A stretch of DNA of 64,000 bases from Niastella yeongjuensis (GTDB lineage Bacteria > Bacteroidota > Bacteroidia > Chitinophagales > Chitinophagaceae). Each line of letters starts with the position of its first letter. Within the stretch, counting starts at the first letter, position 1. The notes beneath the pieces are model-generated. The model had not been told where the DNA came from, ran no database searches, and worked only from the letters and a program-made list of their open reading frames with translations. The stretch is taken from NCBI RefSeq assembly GCF_900110245.1, contig NZ_FOCZ01000007.1, positions 372,001 through 436,000 on the forward strand. Reading direction: 5' to 3'. Both the position numbers and the translations under genes were made by a program. This document shows, in pieces, positions 25,916-35,489 of the stretch.

Positions 25916-26752
25916 TTATTGATTATCAAAATCGGTAGAGAGGGTTAGGTGTTTCCATACTTCCAGGTTGTTCAAATCAGTTGTTGCTTTTTCCTTTCTG
26001 ATCTGGTATGCATCCGGGCCGGCAAAAAGATGTACAGGTGGATTTATTTCAGCGGTAATGTCTACCAGCAGTTTGGCGAGCTTTTGTGGGTCACCCGATT
26101 GTTTGCCGTCCATTTCTTTCATCCAATTTTCGATACCAGCGGTATTGTATCCTTCAATCCTGTGGGCAGCCATCTTCATGGAACCTTTGTCGAGAAAAGA
26201 AGTCCTGAAGAACCCCGGAGCTACCACCGTAACGTTTACACCAAACGGTTTCGCTTCTTCTGCCAATGCTTCCGATAATCCAACTACAGCAAACTTAACT
26301 GCATCGTATGCGCCGGCAGAGCCATAACCCCTGTAACCGGCTATTGATGAAAAGTTGAAGATATGCCCACTTCTCTGTTGCCGCAGATAAGGCATGGCAT
26401 TACGGATCACATTGGCCATTGCAAAAAGATTGATCTCTACTGAATCCCTGAATTCCTGGTCAGAAAGTTCTTCCATGCTGCCATATATGGCATAGCCGGC
26501 ATTGTTCACTACCACATCTAATTGGCCAAATGTTATAATGGTTCGTAACAGAGCGTCTTTTACCTCCCTGTCACTGCCAATATTTACCTGCAGGGGAAGC
26601 AAGTTATTGTTCAGCCCACCTGCCTGTTTTACCAGTTCATCCACATTTCTCGATGTGGCTGCTACTTTATGTCCCGAATTTAAAAGTTGTTTAACAAGGG
26701 CCAGTCCCATTCCTTTGGAGGCGCCGGTTACAAACCATACTTTGTTGCTCAT
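25916..26752 (-). CDS. Short-chain dehydrogenase/reductase
   Basis: A 278-residue classical SDR. It has the NAD(P) loop TGASKGMGLA, NNAGYAIYG, catalytic serine in NFSSIAGYRG and YDAVKFAVVG (Y and K three apart). The R following the first strands (TSRN) suggests NADP preference. Substrate unknown. Adjacent AraC regulator. Confidence 0.93.
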   Translation of the reverse strand: MSNKVWFVTGASKGMGLALVKQLLNSGHKVAATSRNVDELVKQAGGLNNNLLPLQVNIGSDREVKDALLRTIITFGQLDVVVNNAGYAIYGSMEELSDQEFRDSVEINLFAMANVIRNAMPYLRQQRSGHIFNFSSIAGYRGYGSAGAYDAVKFAVVGLSEALAEEAKPFGVNVTVVAPGFFRTSFLDKGSMKMAAHRIEGYNTAGIENWMKEMDGKQSGDPQKLAKLLVDITAEINPPVHLFAGPDAYQIRKEKATTDLNNLEVWKHLTLSTDFDNQ

Positions 26753-26906
26753 AATTTGTGCTTTTTATTTCAACACAAATTTCCCTGACTGTGGGAACCT
26801 TAAAGTAGCTGAACGAGCGATAGTTGTATCCCAAACGCAGATTCCCCGATTTTGTTATAAAGTGCGCATCTGTGATAAGTTCGGCCAGGACTGTTAGTAA
26901 ATTGGC

Positions 26907-29900
26907 CTACCGTTCCGTGTGAAGAAGAAGAAGATCAGGCGTGAAAAGTGGCAGCGAATATTTTTCATCCGCCTCTTTGTACATCTTTTTATATTTCTTA
27001 TTGCTTTTCACGCCTGCACTGGTAACAAATCCACTGAAAAGTGTTTTTACCCAATAATTGAATACGAACTTTTCCCTGTCCCTGATAAAAAACATCCGCG
27101 CCGGTTTTTGATTTTTTGATTTGATCAGTCCGTTTGCCAACAGCGTTTCCAATGAAAGCAATAAGCTTTTCTTCAGAGAATCTTCTTTGTCCAATAAGCG
27201 CACCTTCAGATCGCGGTAATAAAAATTCATTTGTCCGGATGACGCATACTTATTACCCGACAGGTTTGCATACAGGGTATCTGACTGTCCGCGTATAACA
27301 GCAATGGCAGTAGCAGGATCGGTCACCTGGGTCAGGTGTTTCAATTGCATAGGCGATATGCCATACTGCATGTTAAACCCCGATAATGAATCCTGGTAGG
27401 ATTCTGCATACCTAACTGTGCGGAGTTTATAATCCAAAACGCGGGCTGAGGCTTCCAGTATCAGGCTGTCCTGTTCATTGGGCCGGCTGACCAGGTTAGT
27501 AAGGGTGCCATTCAACCCACTTATAGGTAAAATGCTTTTTCTTTTGGTAATGGCCGACACTTCATGTACATCGATAGCCCCTCCTGTAATTTGAACCGAA
27601 TCTATCCGTACCGGGACCTTCATATTGGCTATCAGTTTTGTAGGCATTAATTTTTCAATGCCATGCTGAAAAGCGATATTCTTGTTTCGATAAGTGGAGA
27701 GGTGTGGGTTTTGCAAATAAACATGCCCGATGGCCAGCGCGGAATCATTTATAAATGCGTGGTTATTTATTTGCTGTAAACTAATACCATCGCAATGGAA
27801 CGTGAGGTAATCTTTTTGCCAGATCGATGTTTTAAGAAAGGTTTCCAATGATTTTTGGGGATTGATGGTAACATTCCGGAAAGAAAGGGTACCCTCGTTT
27901 CCATTGCCGGTGATTTTTGAAACCGATGCAATAACAGCGCTGTCCGTATAAGAAAGCTGCCCATCTGTTACATGCACGTTGTTTATAAGGCTTTTAAGAT
28001 GCGTATTCTCTGTTCCAGGGTAAAATATCAGCGGGTAATCTGTTATGCCGCCACACAGGTTCCTGATGGCTATAGAGCCATGTTGCATCGGTTTATCTAT
28101 CGCCAATGAATCTACCTGTAAAGAAAACCTGTCGGTTACAAGCGCATGGCTGCTTTTCTCTACGCGTGCTGAAAGAATGTGTGCATTGAAACGTGTAAAC
28201 AGGTTTAACCGGGTGCCGGTTTTTGTATAATGGAGGCTGCCATCGAAAATATCCAGTTTGCCTATTGGAAAGAAATTAAAACTGCGTTCGTTGATTGGGG
28301 TAGCCGGCGTTTTATCCTCCTTTGAACTTTTAATGGTTATTTCCGGTTGATATACCGATAAAAAAGGGAACATCCATTGTTTCCGGTCAGAGTTGTTTGC
28401 CTGCAGCTGAAATTTTGTTTGAGGGACTTTCACCCGATTCATACCATCCGAGTATTCGAAATGCCGGATAAGTGATTCCCCCTGCGTTTGCACATGCAAT
28501 TGTTGAATGGCCAGTTGTCTTTTATCATCTTTAAAAAAAATACTGTCTGCCCGGGCGCTCAGTTTTTGCCAGTAGAAAAAGTTACCGGCAGTATGTAACT
28601 GATCCAGTGCTACGTGGCTTGCCGTTGCCTTTATTTCCGCGTTAGTTACGGTTTTTATATCGATCAGTGCTTGTCCAATATTCAATTTATTAATGGCTAA
28701 TGGATGTAACCCCCCTGTCTTATTCAGGGGGCCACCTTGTGTTGAGCGTGCCCAAAAGCCAAGCGACGGGATATTCAGGGTGTCGATGTGTATACTTTTA
28801 TTCCTGACAAAATCTTCCCAGGAGAACCCCTGCCAGTATAAATTGGCCGCATTGAACCGTATACCAGCCGACAACTGAACAACAAGCGATCCCAGGGTCC
28901 CTATCTCCCGGCTGCCGTTAATGAAAAAATTATTCAAACCGGCACTTATTTTGTCCTTTACCAGGTTGATGGAACCTATACGCAACGATTGAATGGTTTG
29001 CCTGGTTTCCTGAAGGGAAGAACTGTTCAGCATCCCTTCCAGGTTTATTTCTACATCGATATTTTTGAGGGATAACTCAGGCGATGGGGAACCACGGGGG
29101 GTATAGTCCAGTGTCCCGTCTTTGATCGTTAACCAGTGCACATCGATCAGTTGCGCCAGGCCTTTTAACGTGCTGTAAAACTTACCGACAGGAATCCCAT
29201 ATTCAATGGCTTTCTTTTTTCCTACCCTTGACGAAAAGAAAAACTGCGGTTTATCTATCACGGCTACCAGCGCCTTCAATCGTTTTTCCAACAGGTCATT
29301 CAGGCTTATATCAATAAGTGTAAAGGCAGGAAGATTTATACCCTTTAAATAGCCTTTTGCTTTTAACGAAGGTTTTAGAAAGGCATTGCTGCAAACCAGG
29401 TTATTGCTATCAAATCTGAATTCGTTAACGGTTAACAGGTAAAGGCTGTCGCGGGTTGCAAAACTGATCTCATGGAGATTTAGATCGATCTTGCCGGCAC
29501 GGATCACAGGGTCCGGGTTATGCCCAACGTTCAACCTGTATATTTTTAAATTTGTTTTTTTACCGGTATACGTTCGCTTATTGTCTGAAGAAGTTAGTTT
29601 GATTTGTCCATTTTCAATATTTATAAATTTAATATTGATGTTGACCGGCAACTGATGTATTGATTCATTCAGGTCGCTGACCGTATCAGTATCTTTTGTG
29701 CCGGCAGGAATGGCAACTGACAGCACCGGCGATTTACAATAAAGCGTATCGAGATTGAGTTCATTTTTATCAAAGAGGGAAACAATTTCATCTATCCGGA
29801 ATAAGAATTTCTCTGCATATAGAGCTGTGCGTTGTCCCCTGCTGTTGGGCGCCGTTGTGATAGCGCAGGAATCTACCTGGAACATCTGGTCTTTACCGGA

Positions 29901-30572
29901 AAAATATAAACTTCCTAATTGAATGGTTTGACCGGTGGGGAACGACCAATACTGTTTGCCTATATTGAGCGTTACATTGTCGGCATAGCGGAGGTGGTTA
30001 TTTTCTTTTTGCTTCTGCCCAAAATTCTCAACACGGAAATTGATATTTTTGATCACCAATGGCAGGGCATTCGTTTTTGTATGGACCTCGATACGACCCC
30101 GGTTGATCTCCAGCACGTGCAGTTTAAAAATTTCACTTATATCTTCCAGCGACCTGAAGATTTCCTGAATAGGTGCCAACCCATTTTTATTTTTCTGCAC
30201 CAGGCGTTGAAAAATGGTAATATCCGGATCGTTTATCCGTAGGCTGTCAACGAATAATTTCCGGTGAAAGAGCAGCTGGTTCCAGGAAGCAAGGGAAAAG
30301 TAGAGATGGCCAACGGTTAGCTGGTAGTTCTTTTTACTGGTATCGATACTGGCAGGTTTAAGATCAACGGCATTTAGTTTTACCATGCCATTAAAAAAAT
30401 CTATGGTTATTTTAGAAAAATCAAGTTCATAAAAGCCTTTTGTTTCCTGGCGAACCACTTCCTGTATAATAGATTTGATCCGGTATTTTACTATAAAGAT
30501 CAGGGACAGCACGATTACCATCGCCATAACAAGCGATGCAATACTGGCTTTTTTGAACACTTTTTTATTCAT
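26907..30572 (-). CDS. Large AsmA-like membrane-anchored protein
   Basis: About 1221 residues. A single N-terminal membrane helix (about 10-30, after MNKKVFKKAS) is followed by a very long, beta-rich part with many recurring patterns such as 'I..GSLYFSG', 'LNIGQALIDIKT', 'LPISGLNGTL' and 'ISAGLNNFFINGS'. This is the look of AsmA/DUF748-type proteins, which form long lipid-conducting grooves between the inner and outer membrane. No known enzyme motif was seen. The ATG at 30572 is chosen because the upstream extension has no membrane or domain signal. It stands alone between the SDR and GMC genes. Assignment to the family is by overall pattern only. Confidence 0.65.
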   Translation of the reverse strand: MNKKVFKKASIASLVMAMVIVLSLIFIVKYRIKSIIQEVVRQETKGFYELDFSKITIDFFNGMVKLNAVDLKPASIDTSKKNYQLTVGHLYFSLASWNQLLFHRKLFVDSLRINDPDITIFQRLVQKNKNGLAPIQEIFRSLEDISEIFKLHVLEINRGRIEVHTKTNALPLVIKNINFRVENFGQKQKENNHLRYADNVTLNIGKQYWSFPTGQTIQLGSLYFSGKDQMFQVDSCAITTAPNSRGQRTALYAEKFLFRIDEIVSLFDKNELNLDTLYCKSPVLSVAIPAGTKDTDTVSDLNESIHQLPVNINIKFINIENGQIKLTSSDNKRTYTGKKTNLKIYRLNVGHNPDPVIRAGKIDLNLHEISFATRDSLYLLTVNEFRFDSNNLVCSNAFLKPSLKAKGYLKGINLPAFTLIDISLNDLLEKRLKALVAVIDKPQFFFSSRVGKKKAIEYGIPVGKFYSTLKGLAQLIDVHWLTIKDGTLDYTPRGSPSPELSLKNIDVEINLEGMLNSSSLQETRQTIQSLRIGSINLVKDKISAGLNNFFINGSREIGTLGSLVVQLSAGIRFNAANLYWQGFSWEDFVRNKSIHIDTLNIPSLGFWARSTQGGPLNKTGGLHPLAINKLNIGQALIDIKTVTNAEIKATASHVALDQLHTAGNFFYWQKLSARADSIFFKDDKRQLAIQQLHVQTQGESLIRHFEYSDGMNRVKVPQTKFQLQANNSDRKQWMFPFLSVYQPEITIKSSKEDKTPATPINERSFNFFPIGKLDIFDGSLHYTKTGTRLNLFTRFNAHILSARVEKSSHALVTDRFSLQVDSLAIDKPMQHGSIAIRNLCGGITDYPLIFYPGTENTHLKSLINNVHVTDGQLSYTDSAVIASVSKITGNGNEGTLSFRNVTINPQKSLETFLKTSIWQKDYLTFHCDGISLQQINNHAFINDSALAIGHVYLQNPHLSTYRNKNIAFQHGIEKLMPTKLIANMKVPVRIDSVQITGGAIDVHEVSAITKRKSILPISGLNGTLTNLVSRPNEQDSLILEASARVLDYKLRTVRYAESYQDSLSGFNMQYGISPMQLKHLTQVTDPATAIAVIRGQSDTLYANLSGNKYASSGQMNFYYRDLKVRLLDKEDSLKKSLLLSLETLLANGLIKSKNQKPARMFFIRDREKFVFNYWVKTLFSGFVTSAGVKSNKKYKKMYKEADEKYSLPLFTPDLLLLHTER

Positions 30573-31150
30573 GGGCCCTGTTGAAGGAAGTGTTGCAAAG
30601 ATATTAAACACTTGCTTCCCGAAATCAGTAAAAATCAGGCACTTCGAATTGATAATATACTTTTGTAAATGATTGCCCGGGTGATACAGACTTTCGGAGC
30701 CAACTACCAGGAAACGGACGATACGGAACTGATCGATGTTCACTATACTGCCACCACCACTCTCCTTCATTTTTGCAGCTACCGCCTCGGCGGTACTCGC
30801 TTTTGTAAGTTTTATGTATTCTATACGGGAAGAATAATGGCCGGTGATTTTATTGCAGCTGAAACATTGGTAATGTTAACGTAATATCAGAATATGATTA
30901 TAAGGTGTACTATTGCAGCCTCATTAACGTTAGTCAATTTAACCTACTGAACAGTTACAAATTCCCATTAATGCGTAACGCCAACGCATGTCTATAAATC
31001 CTGTTATTCATTTGAGGTGGTAGTGTAAAAAAAGCAAGGATCCTGTTTGGATTGTTTATTGTGTATTTAAGACTTGCCTAAAGACAATTTCGAAGAAAGA
31101 GAATGTAAAAAGTTTCCTCTGTAGAAATTTTCAGTAAGTAATAAATAGTT
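30573..31150. other. Intergenic region, no convincing gene
   Basis: A 578-base gap between the divergent AsmA-like and GMC genes. Short open frames in it lack family features. It holds a perfect palindrome TACCGCC-TC-GGCGGTA at 30780-30795. It must also hold the promoters of both neighbours, but I could not place a consensus -7/-33 pair. Confidence 0.5.
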
Positions 31151-32740
31151 ATGCAAAGACGTACATTTCTGAAGTCTACCGCAGCGATCGGTTTGGGATT
31201 TGCCATTTCTCCCAATGCATTATTAAAAAAAGGAGAAGATAAACAGTTTGATTTTATCATCATCGGCGCCGGTTCAAGCGGTTGCGTATTAGCCAACCGG
31301 CTTACAGAAGATCCTGCTGTAAATGTATTGTTGCTGGAAGCCGGTGGTCCGGATTCAAAGCGGGATATACATGATGCCAGCAGGTACCCTTTATTGTTGG
31401 GGTCTGAGGTAGATTGGAAATATATAACGGAAGAAGAACCCTTTCTGAACAAACGGCAGATCAACTGGCCAAGAGGTAAAGTATTAGGAGGCAGTAGTTC
31501 TATCAATTCCATGATCTATGTTCGGGGTCATTCTTTAAGTTATGATCAATGGGCAAGTGCCGGAAATTATGCCTGGAGTTTTAAAAATGTATTGCCTTAT
31601 TTCATCAAACTGGAAAGCCTTTCAAACGGCGGCGCTGCTTTCCATGGTTCATCCGGACCAATACATATTACAGGAAAAACATGTTCGGAAGGAAGTTGTA
31701 CGTCGTTTATCGAAGCCGCCATGGAGTTGGGTTACAAAGGTCCTGACTGGGATTTTAATGGCGCTCATCAGGAAAATGGGGCCGGTTTGTATCAGTTAAA
31801 TACGAAGAATGGCAAACGTCAAAGTTCGGCCACCGCTTATCTTGACCCTGTATTAACCCGGCCAAATCTTACGATAGAAACCTTCGCCCAGGTTTCCCGG
31901 TTGTTGTTTACGGGTAACCGTGCAAGCGGTGTTGAATACCTGAAAAATGGAAAGCTGCAGCAGGCCCATAATACCAGTGAGATAGTACTTTGTGCAGGCG
32001 CTATAGAATCACCAAAAATACTTATGCTTTCCGGCATTGGTGCAGCAGAACAATTACAGTCATTCAAAATAAAAGTAACAGCAGACCTTCCTGGTGTTGG
32101 CCAGAACCTGCAGGATCATATTGGGGTTGGACTTGATTATAAGTCTACCTTATCGCATGGTAATTTACCGTTACCGGCATGTGCCGGATTATTTACCCGC
32201 ACAAAATATGCCGGGGCCAGCGAACCACCCGATTTACAATTTTTATTTCATCATGAGTCTCTTGATAACAAAACTTCTTTTTACAGGTTTACCCCGGTTG
32301 TAGCCACCCCTAAAAGCACAGGTAGTATAACACTTCGTTCCAGCGATCCAGCTCAGGCGCCGGTAATAAAGGCAAACTATCTGCAAAAGGATATGGATTT
32401 AAAAGTATTAATAGAAGGGTACAAATTAACCCGGGAACTGGCTTTTACGAAAGCATTTACCAAAGTCCGAAGTGATGAAGGACAACGTCTGTCTTCAGAC
32501 AACCAAATAGAAGAACACATCCGGCAAAACGCCTCAACCTTATATCATCCGGTTGGCACCTGTAAAATGGGGGGTGATAAAATGGCGGTTGTAAAACCAG
32601 ACTTAACAGTACACGGTATAAAAGGGCTACGCATTGCAGATGCCTCTGTAATGCCTACCCTGATCAATGCAAATACCAATGCCACCTGTATGATGATTGG
32701 TGAATACGCCGTTGATTTGATTAAAAGTGATTTTTATTAA
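31151..32740 (+). CDS. GMC family FAD-dependent oxidoreductase with Tat-like signal
   Basis: A 529-residue alcohol or sugar dehydrogenase of the glucose-methanol-choline family. Residues 1-22 begin QRRTFLKSTAA, a twin-arginine export signal. The FAD loop is GAGSSGCVLANRL, followed by the family signatures RGKVLGGSSSIN and GAIESPKILMLSGIG. The catalytic histidine is in LYHPVGTCKMGG; the second active-site position is in LINANTN. Acceptor and substrate are unknown. Its last four bases overlap the convergent acyltransferase gene. Confidence 0.92.
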   Translation: MQRRTFLKSTAAIGLGFAISPNALLKKGEDKQFDFIIIGAGSSGCVLANRLTEDPAVNVLLLEAGGPDSKRDIHDASRYPLLLGSEVDWKYITEEEPFLNKRQINWPRGKVLGGSSSINSMIYVRGHSLSYDQWASAGNYAWSFKNVLPYFIKLESLSNGGAAFHGSSGPIHITGKTCSEGSCTSFIEAAMELGYKGPDWDFNGAHQENGAGLYQLNTKNGKRQSSATAYLDPVLTRPNLTIETFAQVSRLLFTGNRASGVEYLKNGKLQQAHNTSEIVLCAGAIESPKILMLSGIGAAEQLQSFKIKVTADLPGVGQNLQDHIGVGLDYKSTLSHGNLPLPACAGLFTRTKYAGASEPPDLQFLFHHESLDNKTSFYRFTPVVATPKSTGSITLRSSDPAQAPVIKANYLQKDMDLKVLIEGYKLTRELAFTKAFTKVRSDEGQRLSSDNQIEEHIRQNASTLYHPVGTCKMGGDKMAVVKPDLTVHGIKGLRIADASVMPTLINANTNATCMMIGEYAVDLIKSDFY

Positions 32741-33816
32741 GATGGCCGGCCAGATAACCACTTCCGCACCGGTTCATCTACATACTTCAAAACCACAAAC
32801 GCAAATAATAACAACAAGGCAGTACCGATAATCATTATCCCGATCATTTCCGGTAGCGCCGGTTTATACTTTTCTACATAACTAAAAAAGATCCAGATAA
32901 AAGGATAGTGCACCATATAGAGGGGGTAAGAGATCTTGCCTGAAAAGCGGCAAATAGCCTGTGTCGTTTTATGCGTTGTTGCGCCAGCGCCCAGCATGAT
33001 CAGTAAGGGGAAATATAAGATAACAATAAGCGGGTCTGCCAGCCAACTGTAGGTGTTAGAAAAGGGAAACAAAAACGCAGGCAATAACAATACCCCTAAT
33101 GAAACAAAACCCAGCTTTGATTGAATGATCCACCGGAAACGGTAGATCAGCATCCCGGCCAGGAACGAAAAGCTTACTCTGATGCCTCCACCCGTGATAT
33201 TATCTCCACCCCACCCCACGCTTAAATGTGTTGATTGATAGGATTCATACACCAGTGCACCAGCAGCCAGTACCGTTAATACCAGCAGTATTTTCCTGGG
33301 CAGCCTCACCAGGATTATAGCGTAAAAGATATTAGCGATGTATTCCCAGAACAATGACCAGGTTGGCGGGTTCAGGTGAAAAAGATTTAGATAACGTTCT
33401 TTCACTATGGGAAATGGGATCATGAAGCAGGAGCAGATAAATAACAGCCATATTTTATTGGCATACGTTTGATGCAGGTCACTGATGGGATCGAACAGAA
33501 ACGTCAGCAGCCCGAGTACCGAGCCTGTGATCACCAGTGGATGCAGGCGGATCAATCTTCGCTTAAGGAAGGTAGCGATACCCATGTTGTCCATTTTGTC
33601 GTCATAGGCATAAGCTATAACAAAACCCGACAGGCAAAAGAAAAAATCAACCGCCAGGTAAGCGTGGGCAATAAAATTATTTTCAGGATCAGTGATGGCA
33701 ATTTCCATGAAATGAAAGATCACAACTGCAATGGCGGCAACGCCTCTTAATCCGTCCAGTATTTCAAAATGTGGCTTGTTTATCAGGGTCGAAGGCAGCG
33801 GTTTCGTTTCGGGCAT
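32737..33816 (-). CDS. Acyltransferase family 3 membrane protein
   Basis: A 359-residue multi-pass protein (about ten helices) of the OafA/YrhL family. The N-terminal FEILDGLRGVAAIAVVIFHF carries the conserved arginine and histidine, and FFFCLSGFVIAYAY follows. Such proteins O-acylate sugars of surface polysaccharides or antibiotics. No partner gene nearby indicates the substrate. Confidence 0.9.
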   Translation of the reverse strand: MPETKPLPSTLINKPHFEILDGLRGVAAIAVVIFHFMEIAITDPENNFIAHAYLAVDFFFCLSGFVIAYAYDDKMDNMGIATFLKRRLIRLHPLVITGSVLGLLTFLFDPISDLHQTYANKIWLLFICSCFMIPFPIVKERYLNLFHLNPPTWSLFWEYIANIFYAIILVRLPRKILLVLTVLAAGALVYESYQSTHLSVGWGGDNITGGGIRVSFSFLAGMLIYRFRWIIQSKLGFVSLGVLLLPAFLFPFSNTYSWLADPLIVILYFPLLIMLGAGATTHKTTQAICRFSGKISYPLYMVHYPFIWIFFSYVEKYKPALPEMIGIMIIGTALLLLFAFVVLKYVDEPVRKWLSGRPS

Positions 33817-33932
33817 TATTGTAATAAGTTTGTCTTTAGGATTTTGTAAAAATAACGATTAGTACGTTTTGTAAAAGCCAATTTTGGACCTAAATGATTT
33901 AACTTACACTTCAATCAAATTACCACTGCATC

Positions 33933-35489
33933 ATGAAGACGGTTGCGTTGAACAGTGCGGCAGGCCGTTGGCTGCTGGTCTCTACCATATTGGCTACCGC
34001 CATGGCATTTATCGATGCTACAGGCCTTAATGTAGTGTTGCCTTCTCTGCAGGAAAGCCTCCATGCAAATGCTACTAATCTTTTCTGGGTATTGAATGGC
34101 TATTTATTAATGGTGGGGTCTTTTATTTTAATCGGCGGCGCATTGGGCGACAAGCTGGGACGAAAAAAAATCTTCATGACGGGCATCTTTATTTTTATCA
34201 TTGGTTCTGCCTGTTGTGGTTTTGCGGGTACTGTTATCCAGTTGGTTTGTTTCCGCATATTGCAGGGAATTGGCGGTGCTATGATGATCCCGGGCAGCCT
34301 GTCTATGATCTCTTCTTCCATTGAACCCAAACAACGGGGCAAAGCAATTGGTATCTGGTCGGCATTTACCACCGTTTGTACCATGGGTGGCCCTATACTC
34401 GGTGGTGCATTGGCCGATGCAGGGCTTTGGCGCTATTTCTTTTTTATCAATATTCCATTGGGTATTATCTCGTTGGTCATGTTATTCTTTAAGGTGAGTG
34501 AAAGCCGGGAAGCAGGTGATGAAAAACTCGATCTTTGGGGTGCCGGTACGTTGGTATTATCATTGGCCCTGCTCACGTTCGGGTTTTTAAGAATACCGGA
34601 AAAAGGGTTACACAATACCGGCGTTTATCTGGCGCTGATCATTGGCCTGTTCTTTCTTTTTCTATATATCGTGATTGAACGCAAGGGCAAGCATCCCATG
34701 ATGCCACTTAACCTATTTTCCAGCCGGGTGTTTAGTGGCGCCAACCTGTTGACTTTTTTCCTGTATGCCGGACTGGGCGCCAGTATGCTTTTTCTTTCCC
34801 TGAATTTTATCCAGGTACAGGGCTATTCTCAATTTGAAGCCGGGTTAACTTTTTTACCTTTTACTATTCTGATGGTGTTTATCTCAGGTTTTGCCGGCAG
34901 TTTATCTGATAAATACGGTGCGCGTTTTTTTCTGATCGCAGGCCCGGTCATCACGGGTATTGGCCAGTTATTATTGTCGGGCGTTCATCAAACAAACGGC
35001 GCCCATGAATACTTTTCTACTTTTCTGCCCGGGGTAGCGGTGCTGGGGTTTGGGATGTCGATAACGGTAGCGCCCCTTACCACCACGGTAATGACAGCTG
35101 TCAGTGATCACCATGCGGGTGTTGCCTCCGGTATCAACAATGCCATGACGAGAATATCGGGCCTGTTCGCCAATGCTGTTTTTGGCGCCCTGGCCATCCT
35201 GTTTTTTTCCAATGCCCTACAGCATCAGATAAACAACAGTACCCTCGATGAAAATAAAAAAGCGATGGTGATGGCGCAGGCCTCTAATTTAGGAAATGCC
35301 ACTACTCCACCGGCATTGGCAAAGGAAGCAGCCTTTATTCAGGAAAGCTATCACGAAAGTTTCATCACCGCTTATGCGAACATTATGCGCATCTGTGCAG
35401 GACTAAGTTTTTTCGCCGCCATCATGACGGTTGTTTTTATAAAGAACAATACTGTAAAAAAAGAGAAGGATCAATTCGTATCTACATAA
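33933..35489 (+). CDS. MFS transporter, DHA2 (14-helix) drug exporter type
   Basis: A 518-residue, roughly 14-helix transporter of the EmrB/QacA class. It has GGALGDKLGRKKIFM between helices 2 and 3 and the antiporter motif FTTVCTMGGPILGGALAD in helix 5. It probably exports hydrophobic or cationic compounds by proton antiport. Convergent with the ABC permease gene, sharing 19 bases at the 3' ends. Confidence 0.9.
   Translation: MKTVALNSAAGRWLLVSTILATAMAFIDATGLNVVLPSLQESLHANATNLFWVLNGYLLMVGSFILIGGALGDKLGRKKIFMTGIFIFIIGSACCGFAGTVIQLVCFRILQGIGGAMMIPGSLSMISSSIEPKQRGKAIGIWSAFTTVCTMGGPILGGALADAGLWRYFFFINIPLGIISLVMLFFKVSESREAGDEKLDLWGAGTLVLSLALLTFGFLRIPEKGLHNTGVYLALIIGLFFLFLYIVIERKGKHPMMPLNLFSSRVFSGANLLTFFLYAGLGASMLFLSLNFIQVQGYSQFEAGLTFLPFTILMVFISGFAGSLSDKYGARFFLIAGPVITGIGQLLLSGVHQTNGAHEYFSTFLPGVAVLGFGMSITVAPLTTTVMTAVSDHHAGVASGINNAMTRISGLFANAVFGALAILFFSNALQHQINNSTLDENKKAMVMAQASNLGNATTPPALAKEAAFIQESYHESFITAYANIMRICAGLSFFAAIMTVVFIKNNTVKKEKDQFVST

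Noticed and set aside
30669-30884. Possible small gene upstream of the GMC gene
   Set aside because: Composition is not protein-like, no ribosome-binding context, and it overlaps the palindrome and likely promoter region.
31078-31512. Antisense open frame at the start of the GMC gene
   Set aside because: It is opposite to a clearly conserved Tat signal and FAD-binding region and has no independent features.
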